DNA from: a bacterium
GTDB taxonomy: Bacteria > Bacteroidota > Bacteroidia > Flavobacteriales > Schleiferiaceae
Length of the DNA: 36,690 bases
Assembly: GCA_016125155.1 (NCBI GenBank)
Contig: WGMI01000041.1
Span: 1 to 36,690, forward strand
Direction: 5' to 3'
Shown: positions 26,833 to 36,053 of the stretch, in pieces
Numbering within the stretch: the stretch's first letter is position 1
Layout of the letters: each line of letters opens with the position of its first letter
Notes under the pieces: generated by a model
Told to the model about the DNA's origin: nothing
Seen by the model: the letters and a program-made list of their open reading frames with translations, nothing else
Database searches by the model: none
Translations under genes and position numbers: made by a program

Positions 26833-26839
26833 TACTTTG
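26833..26839 (+). promoter_or_regulatory. -7-like box (TACTTTG) upstream of adk
   Basis: TACTTTG has one base fewer than TAnnTTTG between the TA and TTTG. It lies 61 bp before the adk start and is divergent from the guanylyltransferase promoter. It is a weak call. Confidence 0.3.
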
Positions 26840-26900
26840 CCCCCTGCATTGGAACGGTCGAAACCGACTTGATTTCCGTCACTCAAACGCGAAGAGCACT

Positions 26901-27479
26901 ATGATCCACTTGATTCTGTTCGGCCCTCCCGGAGCCGGCAAAGGCACCCAAGCCGCGTTTTTGATCCAGCGCTACGATCTCAAACACCTTTCGACCGGGG
27001 ACATTTTCCGGGCCAACATCAAAAACGAAACCCCCTTGGGGCTTTCCGCCAAGTCGTACATCGACCGCGGTCAACTGGTGCCCGATTCGGTGACCATCGA
27101 TATGCTCAAAGACGAAGTAGAACGCCACCCCTATGGCCACGGCTTTGTCTACGATGGTTTTCCGCGCACCAAGGCCCAGGCCGAGGCCCTCGATGCCTTT
27201 TTGGCCGGACGCGAAGAGCGGGTGGCGGCCATGGTCGCGCTCGAAGTACCCCAGGAAGAACTGAAATACCGTTTGCTTGACCGCGCCAAGAGCAGCGGGC
27301 GCTCGGACGATGCCGATCCCGAGGTCATCAACAAAAGACTCGAAGTGTACAGTTCGGAGACTTTGCCTGTTTTGCAACACTACAACGCCATGGGCCGCTA
27401 CATTGGCATCAACGGCATTGGCAGCATCCACGAGGTCACCGAACGGCTCACCACGGCCCTCGACCCGATTTTGGCCTGA
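26901..27479 (+). CDS. adk: adenylate kinase
   Basis: The 192-residue enzyme interconverts 2 ADP with ATP and AMP. The P-loop GPPGAGKG lies at 8-15, STGDIFR is the AMP-binding helix, DGFPRT at 85-90 is the signature, and the lid is the short form ([19 protein letters not shown]). The length is normal for short-lid bacterial enzymes. obg follows after 38 bp on the same strand, a pairing common in Bacteroidota. Confidence 0.97.
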   Translation: MIHLILFGPPGAGKGTQAAFLIQRYDLKHLSTGDIFRANIKNETPLGLSAKSYIDRGQLVPDSVTIDMLKDEVERHPYGHGFVYDGFPRTKAQAEALDAFLAGREERVAAMVALEVPQEELKYRLLDRAKSSGRSDDADPEVINKRLEVYSSETLPVLQHYNAMGRYIGINGIGSIHEVTERLTTALDPILA

Positions 27480-27517
27480 CGGCTTCTCGCCTACAACCCC
27501 TCGGATTTCGCGTTTCC

Positions 27518-28504
27518 ATGGCTTCTTCCAACTTTGTCGACTACGTTAAAATTCACTGTGCTTCGGGCAAGGGAGGACCGGGTTCTGCGCATTTGCGGCG
27601 GGAAAAGTTCATCCCCAAAGGCGGTCCCGATGGGGGCGATGGGGGCCGCGGAGGCCATGTGATTGTGCGCGGAAACTCCAATTTGTGGACCCTTCTCCAT
27701 TTGCGCTATACCCGACACATCAAAGCGGGACAAGGCGGGAGCGGGAGCAAACAGGAATCGACCGGGCGCAGTGGCGAAGACCGCATCATCGAAGTGCCCT
27801 TGGGCACGGTGGCCCGAGATGGAGAAACCCAAGAATTCCTGCTCGAAATCACCGAACACGGAGAAGAGCGCATCCTGAAAAAAGGCGGCCGGGGCGGTTT
27901 GGGCAACGTCCATTTTAAATCGGCCACGTTCCAAACTCCGCGTTTTGCGCAGCCGGGAGAGGAAGGCGAAGAGGGCGATGTGGTCCTCGAACTCAAAATT
28001 TTGGCGGACGTAGGACTGGTGGGCTTCCCGAATGCCGGGAAATCGACCTTGCTCTCTGTGGTTTCGGCGGCCAAGCCCGAGATCGCCGACTATCCCTTTA
28101 CCACCCTGGTCCCCAATTTGGGGATTGTCGGGTACCGCGACTACCGTTCGTTCGTGATGGCCGATATTCCGGGGCTCATCGAAGGGGCCAGTCAAGGCAA
28201 GGGATTGGGAACGCGGTTTTTGCGCCATATTGAACGCAACCCGGTTTTGTTGTTTTTGATTCCCGCCGACAGCCCTGATCCCAAAAAGGAATACGATATT
28301 CTCCTCGAAGAACTCCGAACCTACGACGCCACTCTGCTCGATAAAAAACGGATTGTGGCCATTTCGAAATCGGATTTGCTGGACGCAGAGCTACAGGCTG
28401 AGATGCAGGCCAACATGGGATTTAAGGCGCTGTTTATAAGCTCCGTAGCCCAACAAGGCCTCGACGAACTCAAAGACGCCCTCTGGGAGGCGCTGCATGG
28501 CTGA
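27518..28504 (+). CDS. obg: GTPase ObgE
   Basis: The 328-residue GTPase acts in 50S ribosome assembly and growth control. The N-terminal glycine-rich Obg fold is clear ([33 protein letters not shown]). The G domain has G1 GFPNAGKS (169-176), a TTLVPNLG switch, DIPG at G3, and SKSD instead of NKxD at G4, a variant I associate with Bacteroidota Obg proteins. The protein stops after the G domain. Its stop overlaps the PAP2 gene start by 8 bp. Confidence 0.97.
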   Translation: MASSNFVDYVKIHCASGKGGPGSAHLRREKFIPKGGPDGGDGGRGGHVIVRGNSNLWTLLHLRYTRHIKAGQGGSGSKQESTGRSGEDRIIEVPLGTVARDGETQEFLLEITEHGEERILKKGGRGGLGNVHFKSATFQTPRFAQPGEEGEEGDVVLELKILADVGLVGFPNAGKSTLLSVVSAAKPEIADYPFTTLVPNLGIVGYRDYRSFVMADIPGLIEGASQGKGLGTRFLRHIERNPVLLFLIPADSPDPKKEYDILLEELRTYDATLLDKKRIVAISKSDLLDAELQAEMQANMGFKALFISSVAQQGLDELKDALWEALHG

Positions 28505-29120
28505 AACGGTAGTAGGGTGGCTGGAAACGCTGAATGCGTTCGATACCAAGGCCCTGCTGTGGGTCAACGGGCTGGGCAATTCGACCTGGGATCCCTTGGC
28601 CCTGTTTCTGAGCGGCACTTGGACCCAGCTTCCTTTTTATGGGCTTATGCTCGTGTTGCTGTGGAGAAACCTCGAGCCCAAGGCGTTTTTTTGGATTATG
28701 GGGGCGATGGTGCTCTGTGTGGTGGCCACCGATCAAACTTCGGTACACGCGTTTAAAGAGGTTTTCAAACGGTCGAGGCCCTGCCATTTGGAGGTGCTCC
28801 GGCTTCGCTTGCCCGATGGCTGCGGGGGTGCTTATGGCTTTGTTTCATCGCATGCAGCCAACACCTTTGGCTTGGCGGGGCTGTTGTACGCCTGGTCGGC
28901 TGGGATCCGTCCCCATGCCGAAAACCTGGCCCGGCTCAGGTCGCTGCGGTGGGTCTTTGGTTGGGCGTTTTTGGTGTCCTTGAGCCGGGTCTATCTGGGC
29001 GCGCACTACCCCGGCGATGTCCTTGGAGGGGCCGTCTTGGGCTTGGGGTTGGGGATGGGATTGGCCCGACTCGTTTCCGGTTTGTACGTTCGCATCAACC
29101 CGGCAACCAACGCTTCCTGA
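28497..29120 (+). CDS. PAP2 family phosphatase
   Basis: The 207-residue integral membrane protein carries the three PAP2 phosphatase motifs: KRSRP (91-95, short form of KxxxxxxRP), SSHAANT (117-123) and [12 protein letters not shown] (163-174) with the catalytic His. Several membrane helices surround them. Such enzymes dephosphorylate undecaprenyl pyrophosphate, lipid phosphates or related compounds at the membrane; the substrate is not determined here. It overlaps obg by 8 bp and precedes crcB by 6 bp, so all three are likely one transcript. Confidence 0.93.
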   Translation: MAETVVGWLETLNAFDTKALLWVNGLGNSTWDPLALFLSGTWTQLPFYGLMLVLLWRNLEPKAFFWIMGAMVLCVVATDQTSVHAFKEVFKRSRPCHLEVLRLRLPDGCGGAYGFVSSHAANTFGLAGLLYAWSAGIRPHAENLARLRSLRWVFGWAFLVSLSRVYLGAHYPGDVLGGAVLGLGLGMGLARLVSGLYVRINPATNAS

Positions 29121-29126
29121 GTTGAG

Positions 29127-29486
29127 ATGAACGCGCTCTGGGTTTTTTTAGGAGGAGGTTTGGGCAGCGTGCTCCGGTATGGCATTTCGCTGGGCGCACT
29201 CAAATTGGGTTTTTCGTCCGGATTTCCATGGCCCACCCTTGTGGCCAATGGGGTGGCCTGCATGGTGGCCGGTTGGCTGATGCACGGTTGGGGGTTTTCG
29301 ATGGGTTCGTTCAAGCATGCCCTGTTGGTCATCGGTTTTTGCGGAGGGCTGTCGACGTTTTCGACGTTTTCGGTCGAGACGGTTTCGCTCCTTCAGCAAG
29401 GGCGTTGGGATTGGGCGGTTGCGAATGTGATTCTGAGTGTGCTGATGTGCCTCGGGCTGGTTGGTTGGATGGCATACAAGGGATAA
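29127..29486 (+). CDS. crcB: fluoride efflux channel CrcB (Fluc)
   Basis: The 119-residue protein has four membrane helices and the Fluc signature GFCGGLSTFSTF at 70-81, preceded by the early GGGLGSVLRYGIS and TLVANGVACMVAGW. It forms dual-topology dimers that let fluoride leave the cytoplasm. Only 6 bp separate it from the PAP2 gene, so there is no room for its own fluoride riboswitch; expression must follow the upstream genes or an internal promoter. Confidence 0.95.
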   Translation: MNALWVFLGGGLGSVLRYGISLGALKLGFSSGFPWPTLVANGVACMVAGWLMHGWGFSMGSFKHALLVIGFCGGLSTFSTFSVETVSLLQQGRWDWAVANVILSVLMCLGLVGWMAYKG

Positions 29487-29544
29487 TGGGGTTGTATGAC
29501 ACCGTAGAACGCGCCGAGATGCCGCATTTTTACGGTCTAGGACT

Positions 29545-30657
29545 ATGGGAATGAAGATTGCCGTCAATGCCCGGCCGTTGTTGTTTGGAAAACAGGAAGG
29601 CATCAGCGTCTATGCCGATCATATGATACGGCGGCTCTTAGCCATGCGTCCCGAGGCCGATTTTCAACTCTTCTTCGACCGATACAAGGGATGGGAACGG
29701 TACCAATTTCCGAATGCGCATCAACAGGTTTTGTTCCCGATTACCCGGCACCGCTGGCTGTGGACGTGGTGGTTCGACCGGAGCCTGAGCGGGGCGGTGC
29801 GCACCCTCCATCCCGATGTGTTCTACAGCCCCGAAGGGCATGGGCTGAAACAATCCGATGTACCGCAATTGGTGACCCTTCACGATCTGGCCTTCGAACA
29901 CCGTCCGCAAGATTTGCCCAAGGCGCTGGCAGAGCACTACCGCAGGCGGAGTCCCTTGTTGGCGCGCCGGGCGGCGGCGGTCTTGACCGTTTCAGAGGAC
30001 TGCAAACATGACCTGATCGTGCGCTATTCTCTGTCACCGGAACGCGTTCATGTGCTGCCCCCCGCTCTTCCGGATGCCTTTTACGCTGCGCACCCTGCAG
30101 AGGTGCTTTTGGCCGCACGCCGCCCGTACTTCTTGATGTTGGGTGCCTTGCATCCCCGGAAAAATCCCGAGATGGCGCTCAAGGCTTTTGCGCGCTATCG
30201 AGAAAGTGGCGGCAAGGCTGAATTGGTTTTTGCGGGCCAGCCATTTCGGTTTTACGCCCCCGAATTCGAGCGCCTTCTATCTGCGCATCGGCACAGATCG
30301 TCGATTCGGGTCCTGGGATGGGTGGGCGAAGCGGAAAAATTGGGTTGGCTGAAAGGGGCCCGGGCCTTGCTCTTTCCCAGTTGGTTCGAAGGATTTGGAT
30401 TGCCGATTTTGGAAGCGTTTGCCATGGGAACTCCGGTGGTGGCTTCCGACCGTACGTCGCTGCCCGAGGTGGGGGGCGATGCGGGGCTGTATGCCGATCC
30501 GACCGATGTAGACGGATGGGCGGAACATATGCTGTTGCTTGAGCAAAGCCGTCCGGAACAATTTGATTACAAGGCTAAAAACCGCCTAGAGTCCTATTCC
30601 TGGGACCGATCGGCCAAGAATCTCAGCGACTTGATCGATCGCTATGCGCGGGGCTGA
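29545..30657 (+). CDS. glycosyltransferase family 4 protein
   Basis: The 370-residue GT-B enzyme belongs to the GT4/RfaB-like group that transfers a sugar from a nucleotide donor to a lipid or glycan in envelope assembly. The N-terminal half opens with KIAVNARPLLFGKQEGISVYADHM. The donor-binding half shows YFLMLGALHPRKNPEMALKAF and the EX7E-type block FEGFGLPILEAFAMGTPVVASDRTSLPEVGG when read in two pieces. Donor and acceptor are unknown. ATG codons at 29545 and 29551 are both possible. Its stop overlaps the rnhB start by 14 bp. Confidence 0.92.
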   Translation: MGMKIAVNARPLLFGKQEGISVYADHMIRRLLAMRPEADFQLFFDRYKGWERYQFPNAHQQVLFPITRHRWLWTWWFDRSLSGAVRTLHPDVFYSPEGHGLKQSDVPQLVTLHDLAFEHRPQDLPKALAEHYRRRSPLLARRAAAVLTVSEDCKHDLIVRYSLSPERVHVLPPALPDAFYAAHPAEVLLAARRPYFLMLGALHPRKNPEMALKAFARYRESGGKAELVFAGQPFRFYAPEFERLLSAHRHRSSIRVLGWVGEAEKLGWLKGARALLFPSWFEGFGLPILEAFAMGTPVVASDRTSLPEVGGDAGLYADPTDVDGWAEHMLLLEQSRPEQFDYKAKNRLESYSWDRSAKNLSDLIDRYARG

Positions 30658-31231
30658 ACTTCGGGTTTCGTTTGCGGGTCTGGAGCGGGAGTGCGGTCTG
30701 GACGAGGCAGGTCGCGGGTGTTTGGCGGGGCCGGTAACGGTGGGGGCGGTTGTGCTCCGGGCCGATCGATCGATCCTGGGGCTCAACGACAGCAAACAAT
30801 TGCGTGCGGACCAGCGGGAACGATTGGAGGCAGAAATCAAGGAAAAGACCTGGGCCTGGGCGGTGGTCCACCTCGAGGCTGCGCACATCGACCGGGTCAA
30901 TATTCTGCAGGCGGTGTTCGATGGGATGCATACGGCGGTGGAATCGCTGCGCCCCGTTCCCGAACTACTGTTGGTCGATGGCAATCGGTTTCGGCCTTTT
31001 TTGGGGATTGCGCATCGGTGTATTGTACAGGGCGATGGGCTCTACCAAAGCATTGCGGCGGCGTCCATTTTGGCCAAAACGGCCCGGGACCGATGGATGC
31101 TCGAAGCCCACGAGCGCTTTCCGTACTACCAATGGGATTCGAACAAAGGCTACCCCAGCCCTGCCCACCGCCGTGCGCTGATCCAACACGGACCGAGTCC
31201 CTTGCATCGGAGGACGTTTAAAGGGGTTTAA
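30644..31231 (+). CDS. rnhB: ribonuclease HII
   Basis: The 195-residue enzyme removes ribonucleotides from DNA and RNA from hybrids. The catalytic motif GLDEAGRGCLAGP provides Asp20 and Glu21; Asp112 lies in LLLVDGN and Asp131 in QGDGLYQSIAAAS. NDSKQL and the KGYPSPAHRRAL tail are also family features. It overlaps the glycosyltransferase gene by 14 bp. It is the last housekeeping gene before the CRISPR locus; 71 bp without a gene separate it from cas1. Confidence 0.96.
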   Translation: MRGAELRVSFAGLERECGLDEAGRGCLAGPVTVGAVVLRADRSILGLNDSKQLRADQRERLEAEIKEKTWAWAVVHLEAAHIDRVNILQAVFDGMHTAVESLRPVPELLLVDGNRFRPFLGIAHRCIVQGDGLYQSIAAASILAKTARDRWMLEAHERFPYYQWDSNKGYPSPAHRRALIQHGPSPLHRRTFKGV

Positions 31232-31302
31232 CTCAGAGGATTTGATTCTTATTGGGTTGGTGGCAAGCTATTTGCATGTCGGCCTAAAAAGTTATCAACA
31301 CC

Positions 31303-32199
31303 GTGATTAAAAAGACGATTCTCTTTTCGAGACCTGCGCATTTGAACACGCGTCTGAAGCAATTGATTGTTCGCTTCAAGGATATAGAGGAAGAGCGTTC
31401 GGTCCCGATGGAAGACATCGGCCTTGTGGTTTTTGAACATCCGCAATTGACCTATACCCAAAGTGTGTTGACGCTGATGGCGGAAAACAACTGTGCGGTG
31501 GTTTTGATCGGAGACGATTACTATCCGAAGGCCTTTATGTTACCACTGAACGCGCATTCGACAGAGACAGAAAGTTATAGGGCGCAATTGAATGCCTCGG
31601 AACCGTTGAAGAAGCAATTGTGGCAACAAACGGTCAAAGCCAAAATTCTGAATCAGGCTTTGATTTTGGAGCAAATGGGCAAGCCTACAGAGGCTTTGCA
31701 TTTTATGGCTAAAGAAGTCCGCAGCGGAGATCCCGAGGGATTGGAAGGTCGAGCCGCCAAAAAATACTGGGCTTTGCTGTTCGAAGACGTTGATTTTAAA
31801 CGAGAACGATTTGGCGAAGCGCCCAACAATGCCCTCAACTATGGATATGCGGTTCTGAGGGCAGCGGTGGCTCGTTCGCTGGTCGGTTCGGGCTTATTAC
31901 CAGCGATTGGAATTCACCATAAAAACAAGTACAACAGCTTCTGTTTGGCAGATGATGTGATGGAACCCTACCGGCCTTTTGTGGACCGTATAGTGTATGA
32001 ATTGTGGCTGAAAGATCACAACCTGGAAGATTTGACCAAAGAGGTGAAAGCCAGGCTACTCGAAGTCCTTACAGTGGATGCCTTTTTCTCGAACGAAACC
32101 AGTCCATTGATGCTGGCCTTAACACGTACTACGGCGAGTTTGCGGAAGGCCTATTTGGGCACGCTTCGGAAAATAAACTATCCAAAACCATGCGCCTAA
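31303..32199 (+). CDS. cas1: CRISPR-associated integrase Cas1 (type II)
   Basis: The 298-residue Cas1 joins new spacers into the array with Cas2. The metal-binding triad is visible: Glu148 in GLEGRAAKKYW, His205 in GIHHKNKYNSFCLADD, and the aspartates at 217-218. The N-terminal beta domain (VVFEHPQLTYTQSVLTLM, NNCAVVLIG) and the helical C-terminal domain have the lengths usual for type II. The start is GTG because an upstream ATG in the same region runs into a stop. A weak TATTTG element lies about 28 bp before it. cas2 overlaps its 3' end. Confidence 0.97.
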   Translation: MIKKTILFSRPAHLNTRLKQLIVRFKDIEEERSVPMEDIGLVVFEHPQLTYTQSVLTLMAENNCAVVLIGDDYYPKAFMLPLNAHSTETESYRAQLNASEPLKKQLWQQTVKAKILNQALILEQMGKPTEALHFMAKEVRSGDPEGLEGRAAKKYWALLFEDVDFKRERFGEAPNNALNYGYAVLRAAVARSLVGSGLLPAIGIHHKNKYNSFCLADDVMEPYRPFVDRIVYELWLKDHNLEDLTKEVKARLLEVLTVDAFFSNETSPLMLALTRTTASLRKAYLGTLRKINYPKPCA

Positions 32200-32519
32200 A
32201 TCACTACCGAATTATGTGGCTATTTGTGATTTTCGATTTGCCCGTGCTGACCAAACCCGAACGGCGACGCGCTGCGCGTTTTAGGAAGTACTTGATTGAA
32301 GATGGTTTCATAATGAAACAATTCTCAGTCTACACCCGGCATTGCCCCAGCGCAGAGGCTGCCAATAAGCATGAAAATTGGGTCAAAAGACTCATTCCGC
32401 CGGAGGGCCACGTCAGCATCTTTCGGATTACGGACAAGCAATTTGGCGAAATGGTCAACTTTAGCGCTGGCTCTACCGCTCCCCAATGGGATCAGCCCAA
32501 ACAACTCGAGCTCTTCTAA
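32190..32519 (+). CDS. cas2: CRISPR-associated protein Cas2 (type II)
   Basis: The 109-residue Cas2 forms the core of the adaptation complex with Cas1. The ferredoxin-like fold begins MWLFVIFDLP, with the conserved Asp16, and continues with RRRAARFRKYLIEDGF, MKQFSVYTRHC and GHVSIFRITDKQFGEM, a pattern characteristic of type II-C Cas2. The ATG at 32190 overlaps the cas1 stop by 10 bp, so the two are translationally coupled. The same frame is open far upstream inside cas1, which is only a shadow. No csn2 or cas4 follows; the array begins 132 bp downstream. Confidence 0.97.
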   Translation: MRLNHYRIMWLFVIFDLPVLTKPERRRAARFRKYLIEDGFIMKQFSVYTRHCPSAEAANKHENWVKRLIPPEGHVSIFRITDKQFGEMVNFSAGSTAPQWDQPKQLELF

Positions 32520-32651
32520 CCGAAGCGCAAGCACCGACTCAGACTTGGGAAATTTAAACAACCAAGGGCCAACCTTTGCCGCATGGAAGCGATTTTCCTT
32601 TCCCTAAACACCGTCCACTACCCTGTTCTCTAATTACTTAGTGAACTTGGT
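32520..32651 (+). promoter_or_regulatory. cas2-array junction, candidate leader with a weak -7 box
   Basis: This 132-bp gap holds no gene. AACCTTTG (32571-32578) resembles a -7 box with one mismatch, and a TTG lies 23 bp before it (32545-32547). It would transcribe rightward into the array, on the strand opposite to the predicted crRNA. No match to the repeat that could serve as an anti-repeat is present. Confidence 0.3.
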
Positions 32652-35600
32652 AATGTATCAAAGAACTCCTTCCAATCAATTCACAACTCGAACGCGGTGA
32701 TTATCAAATTGTTACCAAATGTATCAAAGAACTCCTTCCAATCAATTCACAACCTCTGGTGTGTGCATGATGCGGATATTGGCAATGTATCAAAGAACTC
32801 CTTCCAATCAATTCACAACGAGCGCGTTGACCGGCGACCTTCAATGGTGAATGTATCAAAGAACTCCTTCCAATCAATTCACAACCCAAAGAGTCGTTAC
32901 CTGCCTTGATGGCGTAATGTATCAAAGAACTCCTTCCAATCAATTCACAACTAGGCAGGTAACGTCTGTAAATTTAGCCAAATGTATCAAAGAACTCCTT
33001 CCAATCAATTCACAACACCCGATGGGTCTAAAGTGTTTACCGTAAAAATGTATCAAAGAACTCCTTCCAATCAATTCACAACAGTCACCATCGCCGCGAT
33101 GATAACAGGAGGAATGTATCAAAGAACTCCTTCCAATCAATTCACAACATGGTGTTTGTCCCATATTCGCCTGCCACGAATGTATCAAAGAACTCCTTCC
33201 AATCAATTCACAACGGACAAAAATCGTTCCGCGTGCCACGATTCAATGTATCAAAGAACTCCTTCCAATCAATTCACAACTTCCTTCAATCGACAACTGC
33301 TCTAACACCGAATGTATCAAAGAACTCCTTCCAATCAATTCACAACCATATAGGTGCGCTCAGCACCGATAAGTGCAATGTATCAAAGAACTCCTTCCAA
33401 TCAATTCACAACCGGCGGCGGCACTGGTGCTGTCTGTGATTTAATGTATCAAAGAACTCCTTCCAATCAATTCACAACACATCTGGGTAAGTTCCAACGT
33501 AGTTACCAATGTATCAAAGAACTCCTTCCAATCAATTCACAACTATATGGCGAGGGGAAGAGGTCGGCTGGGCAATGTATCAAAGAACTCCTTCCAATCA
33601 ATTCACAACGTCAATCATGTCTTTTTCGAACGAAATGTCAATGTATCAAAGAACTCCTTCCAATCAATTCACAACCAGCCAACGAGGGTACAACGCCGAC
33701 GGCGAAATGTATCAAAGAACTCCTTCCAATCAATTCACAACGCAATTCATCATTGAGCTTTGTTACAAATAAATGTATCAAAGAACTCCTTCCAATCAAT
33801 TCACAACACACGCACGCGCACGCGAGGGGCGATTTGGAATGTATCAAAGAACTCCTTCCAATCAATTCACAACTTTATCGACAATGACTGCACGAAAGCG
33901 GAAAATGTATCAAAGAACTCCTTCCAATCAATTCACAACCGCGCGTTAACGGTTCCAACGCTTTGCGTCAATGTATCAAAGAACTCCTTCCAATCAATTC
34001 ACAACATGGCGTATACCGATGCGATATTGCCGATTAATGTATCAAAGAACTCCTTCCAATCAATTCACAACTGAAATTTGGAATGTAACGTCGACCGTGG
34101 CAATGTATCAAAGAACTCCTTCCAATCAATTCACAACCATATAGGTGCGCTCCGCGCCGATAAGTGAATGTATCAAAGAACTCCTTCCAATCAATTCACA
34201 ACGGGAAACGTGTACTTGTGTTGACCGACCGCAATGTATCAAAGAACTCCTTCCAATCAATTCACAACATATAGGTGCGCTCAGCACCGATAAGTGCAAT
34301 GTATCAAAGAACTCCTTCCAATCAATTCACAACAGTGGCCTTAATCAGCTTATAACCAACCGAAATGTATCAAAGAACTCCTTCCAATCAATTCACAACT
34401 GAAATTTGGAATGTAACGTCGACCGTAGCAATGTATCAAAGAACTCCTTCCAATCAATTCACAACGCTCGCGTTGAAGTGCGCGTTGGGGTCGTGAATGT
34501 ATCAAAGAACTCCTTCCAATCAATTCACAACTATGACCGCAGGGGGGTGTTTTATAGTTCGAATGTATCAAAGAACTCCTTCCAATCAATTCACAACCGC
34601 TGGACAGTGTGGAACAAGGAGATTGAGAATGTATCAAAGAACTCCTTCCAATCAATTCACAACCCAAACGCCTGAGCGTTGTGCCCGAAATAAAATGTAT
34701 CAAAGAACTCCTTCCAATCAATTCACAACAAAAACGACGGTGCTCCCCTCATACAACTTAATGTATCAAAGAACTCCTTCCAATCAATTCACAACAGAAT
34801 CGCGTATGCTTTTTCAACTCCCCCTAATGTATCAAAGAACTCCTTCCAATCAATTCACAACTGAATTGTCGGGTTGGCTAGATTTGTGAACAATGTATCA
34901 AAGAACTCCTTCCAATCAATTCACAACCAAGCCCGTAGCCTTGACGCGCCACGGCGGAATGTATCAAAGAACTCCTTCCAATCAATTCACAACGTTTCGG
35001 CGAAGCCGCGCATCGCCCACCTTAATGTATCAAAGAACTCCTTCCAATCAATTCACAACAGCGTCTTTGTCTTTTTTTTCTACCGTCCAAATGTATCAAA
35101 GAACTCCTTCCAATCAATTCACAACCCATACGGCGCGGTACTTCAAGCTGCCATCAATGTATCAAAGAACTCCTTCCAATCAATTCACAACTACGTCAAC
35201 ACCATAGACTCATCTACACCAAATGTATCAAAGAACTCCTTCCAATCAATTCACAACCGCAGAGCGGTCTTCGGCGAGCCACTTATTAATGTATCAAAGA
35301 ACTCCTTCCAATCAATTCACAACAAGGGACAGATATTCACTAATTGGCAGACAAATGTATCAAAGAACTCCTTCCAATCAATTCACAACTCCCACCTCAG
35401 CAGATGTCATAGGTCAACAAATGTATCAAAGAACTCCTTCCAATCAATTCACAACCTTAGAGCGCCAACGTCAATTGAAACGCCAAATGTATCAAAGAAC
35501 TCCTTCCAATCAATTCACAACCCTCAACTGCACCAGGAGACGAATTCATAAATGTATCAAAGAACTCCTTCCAATCAATTCACAACATCGTATTTGTCTT

Positions 35601-35981
35601 TTTTTTCTACCGTCCAAATGTATCAAAGAACTCCTTCCAATCAATTCACAACAAAGGAAAGCACATTGAAGGTCAAAGTGAAATGTATCAAAGAACTCCT
35701 TCCAATCAATTCACAACCGCATTCGACCAGTTCGACCGATCCGACCAAATGTATCAAAGAACTCCTTCCAATCAATTCACAACGTCAAGTACTGAACAGG
35801 CTGCATACAGATTAATGTATCAAAGAACTCCTTCCAATCAATTCAAAACAGCTGATGGAAGTGTATGTAAACTCAGAGGAATGTATCAAAGAACTCCTTC
35901 CAATCAATTCACAACCCCATTCGCGTCCCCGAAGGTTCACATCGAAATGTATCAAAGAACTCCTTCCAATCAATTCACAAC
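32652..35981. CRISPR. CRISPR array, 51 repeats of 36 bp and 50 spacers
   Basis: The plus-strand repeat runs AATGTATCAAAG...CAATTCACAAC (36 bp). There are 51 copies and 50 spacers; 44 spacers are 30 bp and six are 29 bp (numbers 5, 13, 23, 25, 44 and 46 counted from the left). Fifty repeats are identical by eye; copy 49 (35814-35849) has C to A at 35846. The reverse complement begins GTTGTGAATTG, the usual 5' form of type II crRNA repeats, so crRNA is predicted to be made from the minus strand, toward cas2. Three groups of near-identical spacers are present. The short ORFs across the array are repeat artefacts. Confidence 0.99.
35814..35849. repeat. variant CRISPR repeat, copy 49 of 51
   Basis: This is the only repeat that differs from the others: C to A at 35846, which in the predicted crRNA orientation changes the fourth base of the repeat (GTTG to GTTT). 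It lies third from the cas9-side end, which suggests that end is the older, leader-distal one. Confidence 0.9.
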
Positions 35982-36053
35982 GTTGACGGATGAAAAGCAG
36001 AAATTTTACCCTTAAATGAGTCCTCTCATTAACAAAAGTCTAATACTACTTTA
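35982..36053 (-). other. array-cas9 gap with a short hairpin
   Basis: This 72-bp AT-rich gap holds the inverted repeat AATGAG-TCCT-CTCATT (36015-36030), without a strong T-run, and a one-mismatch -7 box on the minus strand (GACTTTTG, 36033-36040). It could end the leftward cas9 transcript or start one into the array. No anti-repeat was found. Confidence 0.3.

Noticed and set aside
29100..29127. Fluoride riboswitch for crcB
   Set aside because: Only 6 bp separate crcB from the preceding gene and no riboswitch-like fold is visible there.
32697..36015. Many ORFs of 60-225 residues across the array with repeated MYQRTPSNQFTT, NVSKNSFQSIHN or IGRSSLIH segments
   Set aside because: They are translations of the 36-bp CRISPR repeat in different frames; the 66-bp period keeps the frame open. 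There is no protein-like variation outside spacer-coded parts.
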